64,000 nucleotides of DNA from Rhodotorula mucilaginosa (taxonomy: Eukaryota > Basidiomycota > Microbotryomycetes > Sporidiobolales > Sporidiobolaceae): NCBI GenBank assembly GCA_034406715.1, contig CP137869.1, positions 124,001 to 188,000 of the forward strand. Reading direction: 5' to 3'. Position 1 is the first letter of the stretch. Each line of letters opens with the position of its first letter. Made by a program: the position numbers and the translations under genes. Positions 1 through 10,000 of the stretch are shown here, in pieces. The notes beneath the pieces were generated by a model. That model did no database searches and had not been told where the DNA came from. It saw nothing but the letters and a program-made list of their open reading frames with translations.

Positions 1-1479
1 CGGGCGTGGCGGCGCTCGATCCTGTCGACTGCGCGGTTCTGGACGACGCTGAAGATCGACGGTACTATCAACCACAAGAACGCAGAACGGAAAGCTTTGT
101 GGGTCGCTGAACGCGCAGCGGGCGGCGGCCCCCCGTTGTTGGACGCCACGAAGAACCGAACACGGATCTCGAGTCCACCCATCGGTACCGGAATCCAGCG
201 CCTCGTCATCACGGCCGCACAGGAAATGTCAGAACAAGCGTTCGACGCCGTATTGGCCGTCGTCGCCGCCTCCACTACCTTACGACACGTCGTCTGTTCG
301 TTCGCCGACGGGCTTCGGACCACGTCGAGCGTCCAAACCGAGGCGAGACGAGCGTCCCGGCTCGTCAACCTGCTGCACGAGCGTGCTCGCGAGACTTTGC
401 AGTTTGTCTCGATCTGCACCGGCGGCAGGATTTACCCCGATTTTGACCTCGGGCACTTTTTCGTCGCGTTCCCGAACCTCGTCTCGTTGAACCTTCGCGG
501 GTCAGCCGTCTCCTCGTTCATCGTCGGCATCAACGCCGCATTCCTGCGCCCTTCGTTTGCTTCGCTCGCCATCGATGCGACAAATTCTTCTTCGGACGAC
601 CTCGCCGCCGCCACCGCCGCCGTCAGCAGCACCAAGTCGGAATCTCCAGCTCCAACCCAAGCGCGGTCCATCACCATTACCGGAGCCGTCTTTGTCTCGG
701 ATACGTCGTGCCACCTCGCATCCTTCCCCGAGCTCGAGCACCTCGAGCTCGACATCGTCGGCGCCGGAACTGTCTGGCAACTCCTTTCCGCGCCTCGGCT
801 CAGGACTTTCCGCGCCACCTTGTTCGGCGAGAGCCACGTCGTCAACTTGCCGATACCGGACATAGCAGCCGCCTGGTCGCACGTCGAGGATCTTCGCCTC
901 GGAGGGGCGAAACGATTCGCTGCTCGCCTCTTGCAGGAGGCGATCCGGATCGGTCCGTTACGGTTCAACCATCTCCGGGATCTCGACCTCTCGTTCGCCA
1001 ACTTGACCAACGAGCACCTTTCTGTCCTGTTCGATTCGACCAATGCGCCCATGCTCGAGACGATGAGCCTGGCGAGCACGACCGCGTCGCCGCCCGAAGT
1101 CACGCTCGTTCTGCCCTCGAGGCTCGACGCACTGAGGCGGCTCAACATCTCGCATACGGCGTGGGCGACGGACGACACGATTCGTGCCTTGATCGTCAGC
1201 GCGCCGCGACTCGAAGCGCTCGAAGCGCGCGGCAACGTCGCCTTGAGCGGCCGGCCTTTGATGGAGCTCGTCCGCGCTCGCATGTCAAGCGAGGAGGACG
1301 ACCTTGCCCGACTTGCAGAAGAAGCGGGGTCATACTCGCGCTTGACAATGCTCGCGCTCGAAGGGTGCACCAAGATCGAGACGCCCGCGGTCGAATGGCT
1401 CAGGAAGCACATCCGGCCGGGCGGCGTCAAGTTCCAGTTTATCGATCCGTGCGACCGCCGCAGTAGCTACTGCTATTGA
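1..1479 (+). CDS. F-box/leucine-rich-repeat-like protein, 5' end outside the window
   Basis: The reading frame is already open at base 1 and runs without an intron to a stop at 1479, so the true start lies to the left. The first residues (RAWRRSILSTARFWTTLKI) resemble the end of an F-box followed by the usual basidiomycete F-box linker. The rest shows irregular leucine-rich repeats, for example LRDLDLSFANL, LRRLNISHTAW and LTMLALEGC near the C-terminus, ending in RRSSYCY. F-box/LRR proteins act as substrate receptors of SCF ubiquitin ligases, but here the F-box itself is mostly outside the window, so this role is inference. The gene converges on arrestin A, with 95 bp between the stop codons. 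Confidence 0.6.
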   Translation, partial: RAWRRSILSTARFWTTLKIDGTINHKNAERKALWVAERAAGGGPPLLDATKNRTRISSPPIGTGIQRLVITAAQEMSEQAFDAVLAVVAASTTLRHVVCSFADGLRTTSSVQTEARRASRLVNLLHERARETLQFVSICTGGRIYPDFDLGHFFVAFPNLVSLNLRGSAVSSFIVGINAAFLRPSFASLAIDATNSSSDDLAAATAAVSSTKSESPAPTQARSITITGAVFVSDTSCHLASFPELEHLELDIVGAGTVWQLLSAPRLRTFRATLFGESHVVNLPIPDIAAAWSHVEDLRLGGAKRFAARLLQEAIRIGPLRFNHLRDLDLSFANLTNEHLSVLFDSTNAPMLETMSLASTTASPPEVTLVLPSRLDALRRLNISHTAWATDDTIRALIVSAPRLEALEARGNVALSGRPLMELVRARMSSEEDDLARLAEEAGSYSRLTMLALEGCTKIETPAVEWLRKHIRPGGVKFQFIDPCDRRSSYCY

Positions 1480-1574
1480 TATCCAGAAGGTGCAAAACAC
1501 TTTGTCGCTTTCTTGGACTCGAACGAACGAGAGGAGAAAGAAAACTGATTCTTAGCCAGTCGTCTAAACACGTT

Positions 1575-3878
1575 CTAACGTTGTCGGGACGCGGATCGGC
1601 TCGGTGCCCTACTGCCTTCCCTCGAGTTCGTTTGCGACGATGGCACTGACGGGCTCCGCCAGCCCGCCATGGCGAACCATCGATCGCTGCTCGACCCGAC
1701 GCGGAAGAAGCCTGCACTCGATGGAGGCCGGGACGACGCGGCGGTCGATAGAGGCGGCGTAGGGGTCAGGCTTGGTCTTCGCGAAGTCCGTCCGCGCTCC
1801 GAGTCGTCTATGGGTGGGGTTGTTAGCGGTCCTGTCGGCGATTCGGCTTCGGGCGTCGAAACAAAGAGGTTCCGCATCGGTGCAGTCGGGGATGTCGGTG
1901 TCGGCGGCGGCTGCTCTTCGTTCGGTTTCGGCGCAGCGACGTATTCGATCGTCGCGTCGCTGTCGTCGAGTACGAGCTCCTTGGCTTGGTTCTCGATGAG
2001 TCTGATGACCGCGCTGGTGTCAGCGATGTCCTTCATCTCGCACAGGTGGAGCAATGGAAACAAAAAGGAAGGAAGCCTTACTGCCGCAGAGTCATTCCGC
2101 ATACGCAAGGAAGCAACAGTTCCGATTCGAGCGGCATTGGATTCGGATCCAGTACAGAATATACGGGGAGGGTGAGCGAGTCGAGGAAGCAGCAGCACTG
2201 CGCGCGCGTTGAGGGGGTTAGTGTCGTGTTAAAAGCTCACGCCCCCGACCTGCGACTCACCGAGAACAACTCGAGCGGTTTCGACATGACGACTTTTCGC
2301 CTCTCTGGTTCCTTCTCTTTGCCCTTTTTGCTCGACGTGGAAGCGGCATTCAGCGGCGGCGGATTGATCTCGTCGTCGGTCATGGGTCGGTAAGTCATCT
2401 CCATCTGGATCGAGTGCGAGACCGAGATCGGCGTGATGGTGCCTTCGAACGTCGAAGGGCGGAGGATGTTGTCGTTCGGGATCCGAGCGAGGTGGTGCAC
2501 CTTCCACATCTCGTCTTTGCGGAGGACCTTCATCGGTCCGATCCGGGGAGTCTGCGGCTCGCTCTTGGCGTTCCGCATCGTATCGGACACCTTGCCGTAG
2601 TTTGGAGGGTGCGCGGCGTCGATGATAAAGACTGTCTGCGCGGTCGGGGACGGATCCGCCGAGTGGTCCTTGTCGACTGGCGATTGCAGGTGGAAAGTCT
2701 GAATGATCTTGACCTTGATCGTATAAATGACGAGGTCGATCGGTGGGAAGAGGAGGTTCAACCGGAACAAGAGCAATCCGCCGACCATGCAGTGCTGCGA
2801 CTGCATCGCCATCGAGTAGGGGCCGATCTCGTCGAGAGTGCCTTCGAACTTGTGATGGAGTGGCGGAGGCGGTTTGGACACGTCGTCGAGTCCGGGGTTC
2901 ACGATGAGGTAGGTCGGTTTCTCTTTCGAGAGGATGTCGCTGTTCATCGGTCCGAGACCTTTTGCCTTGGCCGTGATCGTGTGCCGAACTCGGCCGTACT
3001 GACATCGTTCGTAACCTGAGCAGGCGGAGCAGCAAGTCAGCGCCAGCACAGATGAAGGGCGCGCCGTTGTAGTGTCGCAGCGAAGGGGAAAGACGACGCT
3101 GGGCTGGTCAAAAGCGGGAAGCGGCGGAAGCAAAGGAACGGGGCGGGAAACGCACATGCAGCGGCGGCCGGAACGATCAAGACAAACTGCGGATGGGCGG
3201 AGGGTTAGCTTCCGCAGTTCAGATTCGCATTTGAGAGGGACGAGGGACTGACTTCAAAGGTGTGCTCGCCCCGTTCAAGCTGGACTTCCTCGCCTTCCTT
3301 GAGGAGCGAGACTGTCCGTTCGAGGCAGACGCCGCTCTCGTACGGCGTCGAGTCTATCCAGCCGATATCGTACCTCCCGACGAGGCGCACCGTCAAGTGC
3401 TTCAGCGCTCGGGGTTTCCTGCATCAGCGGAGGGGGGGGGGGGGGGGGGGTCCGCCGCGGCCGGAAGGAAGGAAAGCCGGCAGGGAAGAAGAACTCGCGG
3501 GAGGTAGAGGGTCACTGTCCCCCGCACAAACTCGTCGTCGCTGGGCATCCCTTCTGGAGTCGGATGCAGGAAAAAGACATCTTCGACGAGCGATCTGTCG
3601 CGCAGTAGAGACGGGGTCGATCAAAGAACACGAGTCAAGTCAACGGCTGAAGGCGAGAAGAGGACGCAGCGGGGGTGGCGGCTCTTGCCTCGACGTGAGA
3701 CGTACATATGCAAGCTCGGCTGTGCGAGTCCAAACTTGCCCAGCAGGCCGGGCGACGAGCTTCTGCCGTGTCGAGGACCGGGTCTCGCGGTCGACGAAGG
3801 GAGGTTGAACGGGTCGTACAGGCTCTTGTCGGGAGCGTCGTCGAGCCCTTTCGAGTCACCGAACGGTCGCCGTGACAT
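1575..3878 (-). CDS. Alpha-arrestin-like protein A (587 aa, 7 exons)
   Basis: Exons on the minus strand are 3878-3706, 3594-3499, 3418-3253, 3186-3156, 3015-2261, 2197-2082 and 2001-1575; all phases close. The ATG at 3878 (MSRRPFGDSK) is preferred because it aligns with the start of paralogue B. Arrestin-like signatures include GYERCQYGRVRHTITAKAKG, the beta-strand FRLNLLFPPIDL, and ARIPNDNILRPSTFEGTITP followed by SVSHSIQMEM, typical of the arrestin C-terminal fold in fungi. Alpha-arrestins are adaptors that select membrane transporters for ubiquitination and endocytosis. I see no PPxY motif for binding an Rsp5-type ligase. The C-terminal exon is a Pro/Ser/Thr-rich tail, about 70 residues longer than in B. 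Intron 2 (3498-3419) starts with GC rather than GT and contains a 19-base homopolymer. The family call is secure; the cargo is unknown. Confidence 0.85.
3419..3498 (-). other. GC-AG intron with C19 tract (arrestin A intron 2)
   Basis: Paralogue B ends this exon with codons for LFLP and a GTGCGT donor. In A the matching codons (LYLP) are followed by GCGAGT, and no GT donor in the right phase is present. The acceptor GATGCAG aligns with GCTGCAG in B. The sense strand carries 19 C residues (G at 3432-3450) close to the acceptor, which probably serve as polypyrimidine tract. Confidence 0.8.
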
Positions 3879-4268
3879 GACTAGACTCGCCACCGACTCG
3901 CCGGATCGCAGGCTACCCGAGCGAGAGAGAACTGATCGCGGTCCGAGTCCGCCACTTTTCTCTCAATCACGTGCGCCGAATTCAAACCGCACAAGGTCCG
4001 CGGGCTTTGCCTCCAGGCCATGCCATATACAGCGGTACCATGGACAGAGCAGGGATCAGTTCTTCCAAGCTTCCGAAAGGACACCGTCTGCGGGAGAATG
4101 GTATGTAAAGATGTATTTACGCGCTCTTCGTCGCAGCGACACAACTGCAAGCTACAGATGTAAACTAGAATGCTATGTAAAAAAGGGAAACCACCTCAGG
4201 TCGTACACAAGAAACTCTCGTTATGCTGCGACGGTCCGATCCAGGCCAAGATGGCGTTCACATCCCGC
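3879..4268. other. Intergenic: arrestin A promoter side / 3' side of the His-rich gene
   Basis: 390 bp between two minus-strand genes. No further coding exon, tRNA or repeat was recognised. The stretch 4080-4200 is AT-richer than its surroundings and probably holds the 3' UTR of the His-rich gene. Confidence 0.5.
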
Positions 4269-5797
4269 TTAGATGCGGGTGTTGGTGGCGCCGGTGGTGG
4301 TGCCGGTAGTGTTGGCGGTGGTGCCGGTCGCGGTGTTGGACGAGCCGCGGCCAAGACCAAGAGTCTCGACCATCGACTCGGCCGGGCCGTCGACGGTGCG
4401 CTCGCACTTGCCGCGCTCGAGGAGGCTGCCGTCGTGCTTCAGGGTCGAGTTGAGGTCACCGCCGCCAGAGACAAACTGGTCGAGCTTGAGCGGCTCGTGC
4501 TGCACGGACTGGTGAACGATCGGAGCCTCGTTGACCTCCTGGTGGACCGGGATGGTGGTCTGCAGGGCAGTGTGGGGAAGGGTCAGAGATCAAATTCACT
4601 CGCAAGGAGTCGAGGAAGTGCTCGCTCACCTTGATGCGGTTGTGCTCGTGCACGTCACGCTCGATGACCGGCTGGACGACGTGGTGGACGTGGTGGTGGT
4701 CGTGCTCGACGACGTTCTCGCCCTTGTCGACAATGGTGCGCTCACGCTGGCCCTCGGTGAACTCGTCGCGGGCGGTGTTGAGCGAGGCGAACTGGGCCTT
4801 GTCTTCACCGGTCGCGACGTGCTGCTCTGTAGGGTTGTAACTTGGCATCAGCAGGTTGCTCCGAGTCGAGTATCCGAGAGGCTCAAAGGAGAAGAGACCC
4901 ACCCTTGATCTCGGTGGTGGGGACAACCTTCCGCTCGACGTGCTCGGTACCGTGCTGGGTGTCGAGGACCGGCTGGACGTGGTGCTGGACGTGGTGGACT
5001 GTGGAGACACGAAACCGAATTCAGCTATAGGCCCGGCGAAGAACTCGGCAAAAATGAGAAGGTCGACGAACCGTGACGGTCAACCTCGCGCTGACGCTCG
5101 ACCTCCTCGACCTCGTGAACCTGGCGCCTCTCGTCTGTGTTCGCGTCAAGCGATTAGCTAGACGTTCTCATCACAATGGAAGGCACGAAAAAAGACTGAC
5201 GAGTAACCGGGGCGAGGTGCTGGTGGTCGTGAGTGGCAGCCTTGGCGTCGGTGACGTCGAGGAGACCGTCCTCGCGCGGGTGCTGGTGCTGGTGGTTGGG
5301 CGGGAGGGCCGACTCCTTGAGGTGAGTCTTCTCGCCCGTCAGGCCATGGTGCGAACCCTCGGTGCCGTGGGTGCCGTGAGTCGAGTGGGTACCGTGGGTA
5401 CCGTGGGTGGCGTGAGTGCCGGTCGTCGCGGACGAGCCGGTGGTAGAGGAAGAGAGGCCAGTGTCGGCACCCGGGGTAGTCTTGTTGACCGAGTCGGTGG
5501 TCGAGGCAGAAGCAGCGCGCGAAGCCGAGGGCTCGACGACGTCACCAGCGGTGCGGTCACCAGCCGACGAGCGCGTCGGCGGAGCGGTGGTCGAACCGGT
5601 GGTCGATGAGTGGGTCGCCGACGACGAGTGGCCGTGGCCGGTCGAGGTGGTGTCGGCAGTCTTGTCCGAGTGCGAGAAAACCTGCTTGATCTGCGGAAGA
5701 CGGAAAGCGGGGACAGACAGCAGCGACGGTGAGAAGGTCAGCCAACTGCGCTCCTGCGAAAACGAGACTCGCTCAAGCGTAGGCGCACCTTGTCCAT
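4269..5797 (-). CDS. Histidine-rich hydrophilic protein with HHVQHHVQPV-type repeats (381 aa, 6 exons)
   Basis: Exons are 5797-5789 (only MDK), 5690-5201, 5134-5072, 4998-4903, 4826-4630 and 4559-4269; phases close. The N-terminal half is Ser/Thr/His-rich with a tandem run of THGTH-type repeats (about residues 85-105). The middle holds two related modules, VHHVQHHVQPVLDTQHGTEH and HHHVHHVVQPVIERDVHEHN, each followed by a short beta-like stretch (VVPTTEIK, TTIPVHQEV). The C-terminus is Thr/Gly/Asn-rich. No signal peptide or membrane segment is visible. Similar basidiomycete proteins with paired HHV motifs exist and are often annotated only as hypothetical or allergen-like; I do not know their biochemical role. 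Histidine pairing suggests metal or pH responsiveness, which is inference. Confidence 0.75.
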
Positions 5798-7036
5798 TGT
5801 TATTGTTCGTTCGAGAGGGTTAGTACTTCGAGTTCAAAGTACTTGTGTGAAGGAAAGAGAGAGAAGAGGAAGCGGTTTCGATGCAAGAGAGTTGACCAGC
5901 TCGCGGCGGAACGTCATCGCTCTCGACGCCGAAGGGTCGGATCCACCCACGTCACGGCGATGCAATACCGCGGGGGCCCCTTCGCGTACGCGAGTCTGCT
6001 TGCTTCAACATACTTTGAGCCTGCTGCGCGCGCGCGCTCAAAAGAGCTGCCCCTTCGCCGCAGCAACACCGCACAAGCTGACCGCCGTCCGTCCTGAATC
6101 CCTTGACGTGCGTCGATCGAGTGCTTACTTCGCAATGCGCCGCGTTCAGAGCTGTTCAGGTTTCACGATCGTTTGATAGCTATACAGGTCTTGAGCAGCA
6201 GAATCAGCTATAGTCGTTCTGAAAGTATAAGCATCTGTGGCCGCAGACGTCGTCATTTAATGAGTTCCGGCAGCGGTGCCGATGGCATCGCAAGAACGAC
6301 TCGCAGCGGCGCCGCATACAGTAATCTGGCGGATCATATGGATTTCAGCAAGATTTCAGCGGACACGAAGGCTGTGCTATCTGCACAGCTGAAATGGCAA
6401 TGCACGTAGGCAAGCACGTAGGCGAGAAGACTCCACTCGAGTATATACTTTTGCGCGCGACGGATGCTGCTGGTTCAAGGCAGGAAGAGAAGGGCACTAA
6501 GCACTCAGAGGTCGATGTACGTGTGATATTATCGGGTTGTAGGTGCGCAGTCAGGGCGCGGAATGCTGTCGCATTGCCCACAGCTCGAAGCCTCAAAGAC
6601 GGCGCACGTACGTGTGTGACGGGACTCCGAAAGGAGGGAGATGCGCGTGATTGCGCCGCCGTGGAGCCTTCTCAGGCCGCGCAAGCGAATCTGCAGAGAG
6701 GAACGGGCCGGTGTGAGCAGAATGGATGGTCAGCAGGAAGGAGACAAACGATTCACTGCGCGGACGGTGGTCGAGCCGGCGGCGTCCGCGAGCAACAGGA
6801 GTCAAAGCGGGGCGAGCGCAAGGAGACCTTTTGCCTTCGGTCCAGAGCTCTCTCGCCTGCCAACGACTTGGCGTGCACTCCGCGACGTCCTCGCGTCAAA
6901 CGAGCTGAATAAGTAAGTTTTACAGCAGAATCAGCTGGTCCTAAAACACCGAGCCACCCAAGTTGCGAGAGATCTAGAGAAAATCCAAGAGCGCTGCGAA
7001 ATTGGTACACCTGTAACCTCCAACGTCGCGTCTCTA
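5798..7036. other. Intergenic: His-rich gene promoter and ABC transporter 3' side
   Basis: 1239 bp with no convincing exon on either strand. The side next to the His-rich start contains two CCCCT pentamers (around 5978 and 6048), the core of stress-response elements, but such short words are common in GC-rich DNA. A 14-base word, CAGCAGAATCAGCT, occurs near 6190 and again near 6922; I see no larger repeat around it. Confidence 0.45.
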
Positions 7037-10000
7037 TCAGTGCTGCTTCTCCAACGATTGCTGAGCGACCAATTCGTAGTAAAGGCCGCGCTTCGAGAGC
7101 AGAACGTCGTGCGAGCCGGCCTCGGCGATGACACCGTCCTTGAGGACGTAGATGCAGTCGGCATTCTGGATCGTACTCAGGCGATGAGCGATGGCGATCG
7201 TGGTGCGGTCCTTGGCTGCGGCGTCGAGGGCGCGCTGCACCACCTTTTCGGACTCGGAGTCGAGCGCAGAGGTAGCCCTGCACGAAGCGGGAAACGGATC
7301 AGTCAGTCGGGGTCGCATGGGCTATCAAGGAAAGCCTGCCAAACGTACTCGTCCAACAGCAAGATCTTCGGGTCCCGGATGAGCGCGCGCGCGATGGCCA
7401 CGCGTTCTGTTTCCGAAACAAGGACTAGTCGTCAGCGTCGAAAGTGGAGTGGCGAAGGGGCAAGAGAAAATCCGGACTGACGCTTTTGACCACCCGAGAG
7501 CGAGGCACCTTTGCCGCCGACTTCGGTGTTGTACGCGTCCGGGAGTCCCATCACAAAGTCGTGGATGTTGGCCTTTTTCGCGGCAGCCTCGATCTGCTCC
7601 TGCGTAACCTCCTCGGGCGGGACGAACGCGCCGAGCGCAATGTTGAAGCCGATCGTGCCAGAGTACAGGGTCGGTTCCTGCTGAACAAGCGCGACGGCCT
7701 TGCGGTAGGACTGCACGTTTAGAGTCGAGATGTCCTTGCCGTCGACAAGCACGCGGCCGGAAAGCGGGTCGCTGGTGGGGAGACGATATGTCAGTCAAGG
7801 TGGGTCCATGTGCGCATGCAGAGGGAGAAGATGATAATGAACGCACTAGAACCGCTCGAGCAGCTGGATTGTGGTACTCTTTCCGCATCCCGACGCTCCA
7901 CAGAACGCGACGAACTGACCGGGCTTGACCTGCACAGGCGCTCGTATGTCAGGATATTGCTCCGGCCGAGACGACACGGGGGCACATAGCTGCGCTGACG
8001 TACCTCAAAGTCGAGACCTCGGAGCACGGGAACCTTGAGCCGGGTCGGGTATCGGAAGTGCACATTCTCGAACCGGATATGGCCCTTGGCGTTCTTGAAG
8101 TCAAAGACTTCGCCGCCAGTGTCCTCGGCATCGATAGCCGGGATAGAGTCGACGAGCTCGATGTAGTCGGCCGCCGCACCGCGAGCGGAACTCATGTCGG
8201 GGACATAGGAGAAGACGTTTCCGGCTTGGATGGAACCTGATATGCGCGCGGGAGGTCAGCACTCTGGTGCTTACCTGATCGCGTACCAGCTCGACCCACC
8301 AAAGATGACCGAGATCTGGGCGACGAAGAACGCCTTGACCGAAAGACCGGAATCGACGAGCTGGTGACTACCGAACCAGAAAATTAAACCGATGACGAAG
8401 AAGGACAGCGCCTGACTGAGCGAGTAGAAGGCGTTCGAGTAGATGGCGGTGCGGTTCGAGTCACGCATGGGCGCGTCGAGCTGGTGGTTGTAGATGCGCG
8501 AACAATCCTGCTCGCGAGTCAACGAAGCGACGGTGCGGATCGCGCCAGCAGCCTCGCAGGCCATTTGCGCCGACGCCGCGTGCGATTGCTTGTTCTTCTG
8601 GTCCTTGAGGACGACGACGCGAAGGCGGACGATACCGGCCGAAAGGGTGAGCGGGATGCAGGCGATACCGACGAGCGCAATCTTCCACGAGTAGCAGAGA
8701 CCGATAATGGCTCCGGCCACGATCGTAAAGACCGACTGGATAATGACACCTTGGGTGACACCAAAGAGACCGTAAACCTTGGTCGCGAGGTCTGCGAGTT
8801 GCGCCGTCAAGTGTCCGGTCGAGTTCCGCTCCTCGTCGAAGAAGGCGATGTCTTGACGAAGAACAGCGCGGAAGGCGCCGACGCGCATCTTGGCTGACAG
8901 GCGCTCGGCCGTCGTGCCGTAGAACCAGGACTGACCAATGACGCAGATCGTCGCGACTGAAAGGCAGGACATGGCGCTTGTCAGCCTCGTCGTCATCATG
9001 GAGCACGACCCAGTCAGACCGCTGCGTACCAATACCGATGATGAAAGAGTACAAAGCGTAGCGATTACCGTCGTCGCGGAGCTTCTGACCAGTCTGCTGG
9101 AAAACACCTGTGATCGCAAGATGAAGATGGGTCAGTAGATTCTCCCGACCCCACGGCCGACAATATAGCACGCACCGATGATACCTCCGAAGACGATACC
9201 TGCCAGATCACAATGCGTCAGTAATGTTTCGAACGCTGCACGCCAGCGAGAGGCACGCACCGAATACAGGATAGACACATCCGCTTGCGACGGCGAAGCA
9301 GAAGCCGAGGGTGTACTCCTTCCACTGGTCGCGGTTGATGATGAACATGCGCTTGATCAGGTATGGGAAGTTGCGCTTGACGTGCTGTTCGCCACCGGCC
9401 GCCTCCAAGTCCAGCTGGCGCTTCTCCAGCGCCTGCGAAGCGAGAGAGCGCCCAGTACCGGTTCGCTTCAGCGTTTCGAACTGCGGCTTCTCTTGACGGG
9501 CCATCTCGTCGAGCTGTTCGCGAGTGAGCTCGCCCGGGAGGGCCGGTTGCTCGACGCTGCCCGCCACGGACGACGAATCGTCGCCTCCTTCCGCTTCTTC
9601 CATCTCGCGGAGGCGTTGAGCGTTGACGAGCCTGCTGTACGCGCCATCCGGGTTCTCGAGGAGAATGTCGTGAGCCTTGGCCGTCTCGGTCGACATGGCC
9701 GACTCGAGAATGTGACCGGCGGTCAGGACGATAATTTGGTCGGCATCGCGGATGGTGGACAGGCGGTGCGCGATGGTGACGGTGGTGCGGCCGGCAGAAG
9801 CGCGGTCGAGGGCATCTTGTACGATCGTCTCCGAGTTCGTGTCGAGCGCCGAGGTCGCCTCGTCGAGCAGCAAGATCTTGGGGTCCGAAACGATGGCGCG
9901 GGCAATGGCGATACGCTCTGCGAGACCAGAACAAGTCAGAACCGGTTCATCTGAAGGTTAGCGAATTTTGCAGTGGAGGGAGGACTCACGCTTCTGACCA

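Noticed and set aside
432-1430. 332-aa open frame on the minus strand opposite the F-box/LRR gene
   Set aside because: Composition is Ser/Arg-rich as expected for a shadow of a GC-rich gene; the plus frame has leucine-rich repeats and continues to the edge.
5970-6055. Two CCCCT words as stress-response elements upstream of the His-rich gene
   Set aside because: Five-base words are too frequent in this composition to support a regulatory call.
6185-6940. Repeated 14-base word CAGCAGAATCAGCT
   Set aside because: No extended similarity around the copies; not an element or attachment site.
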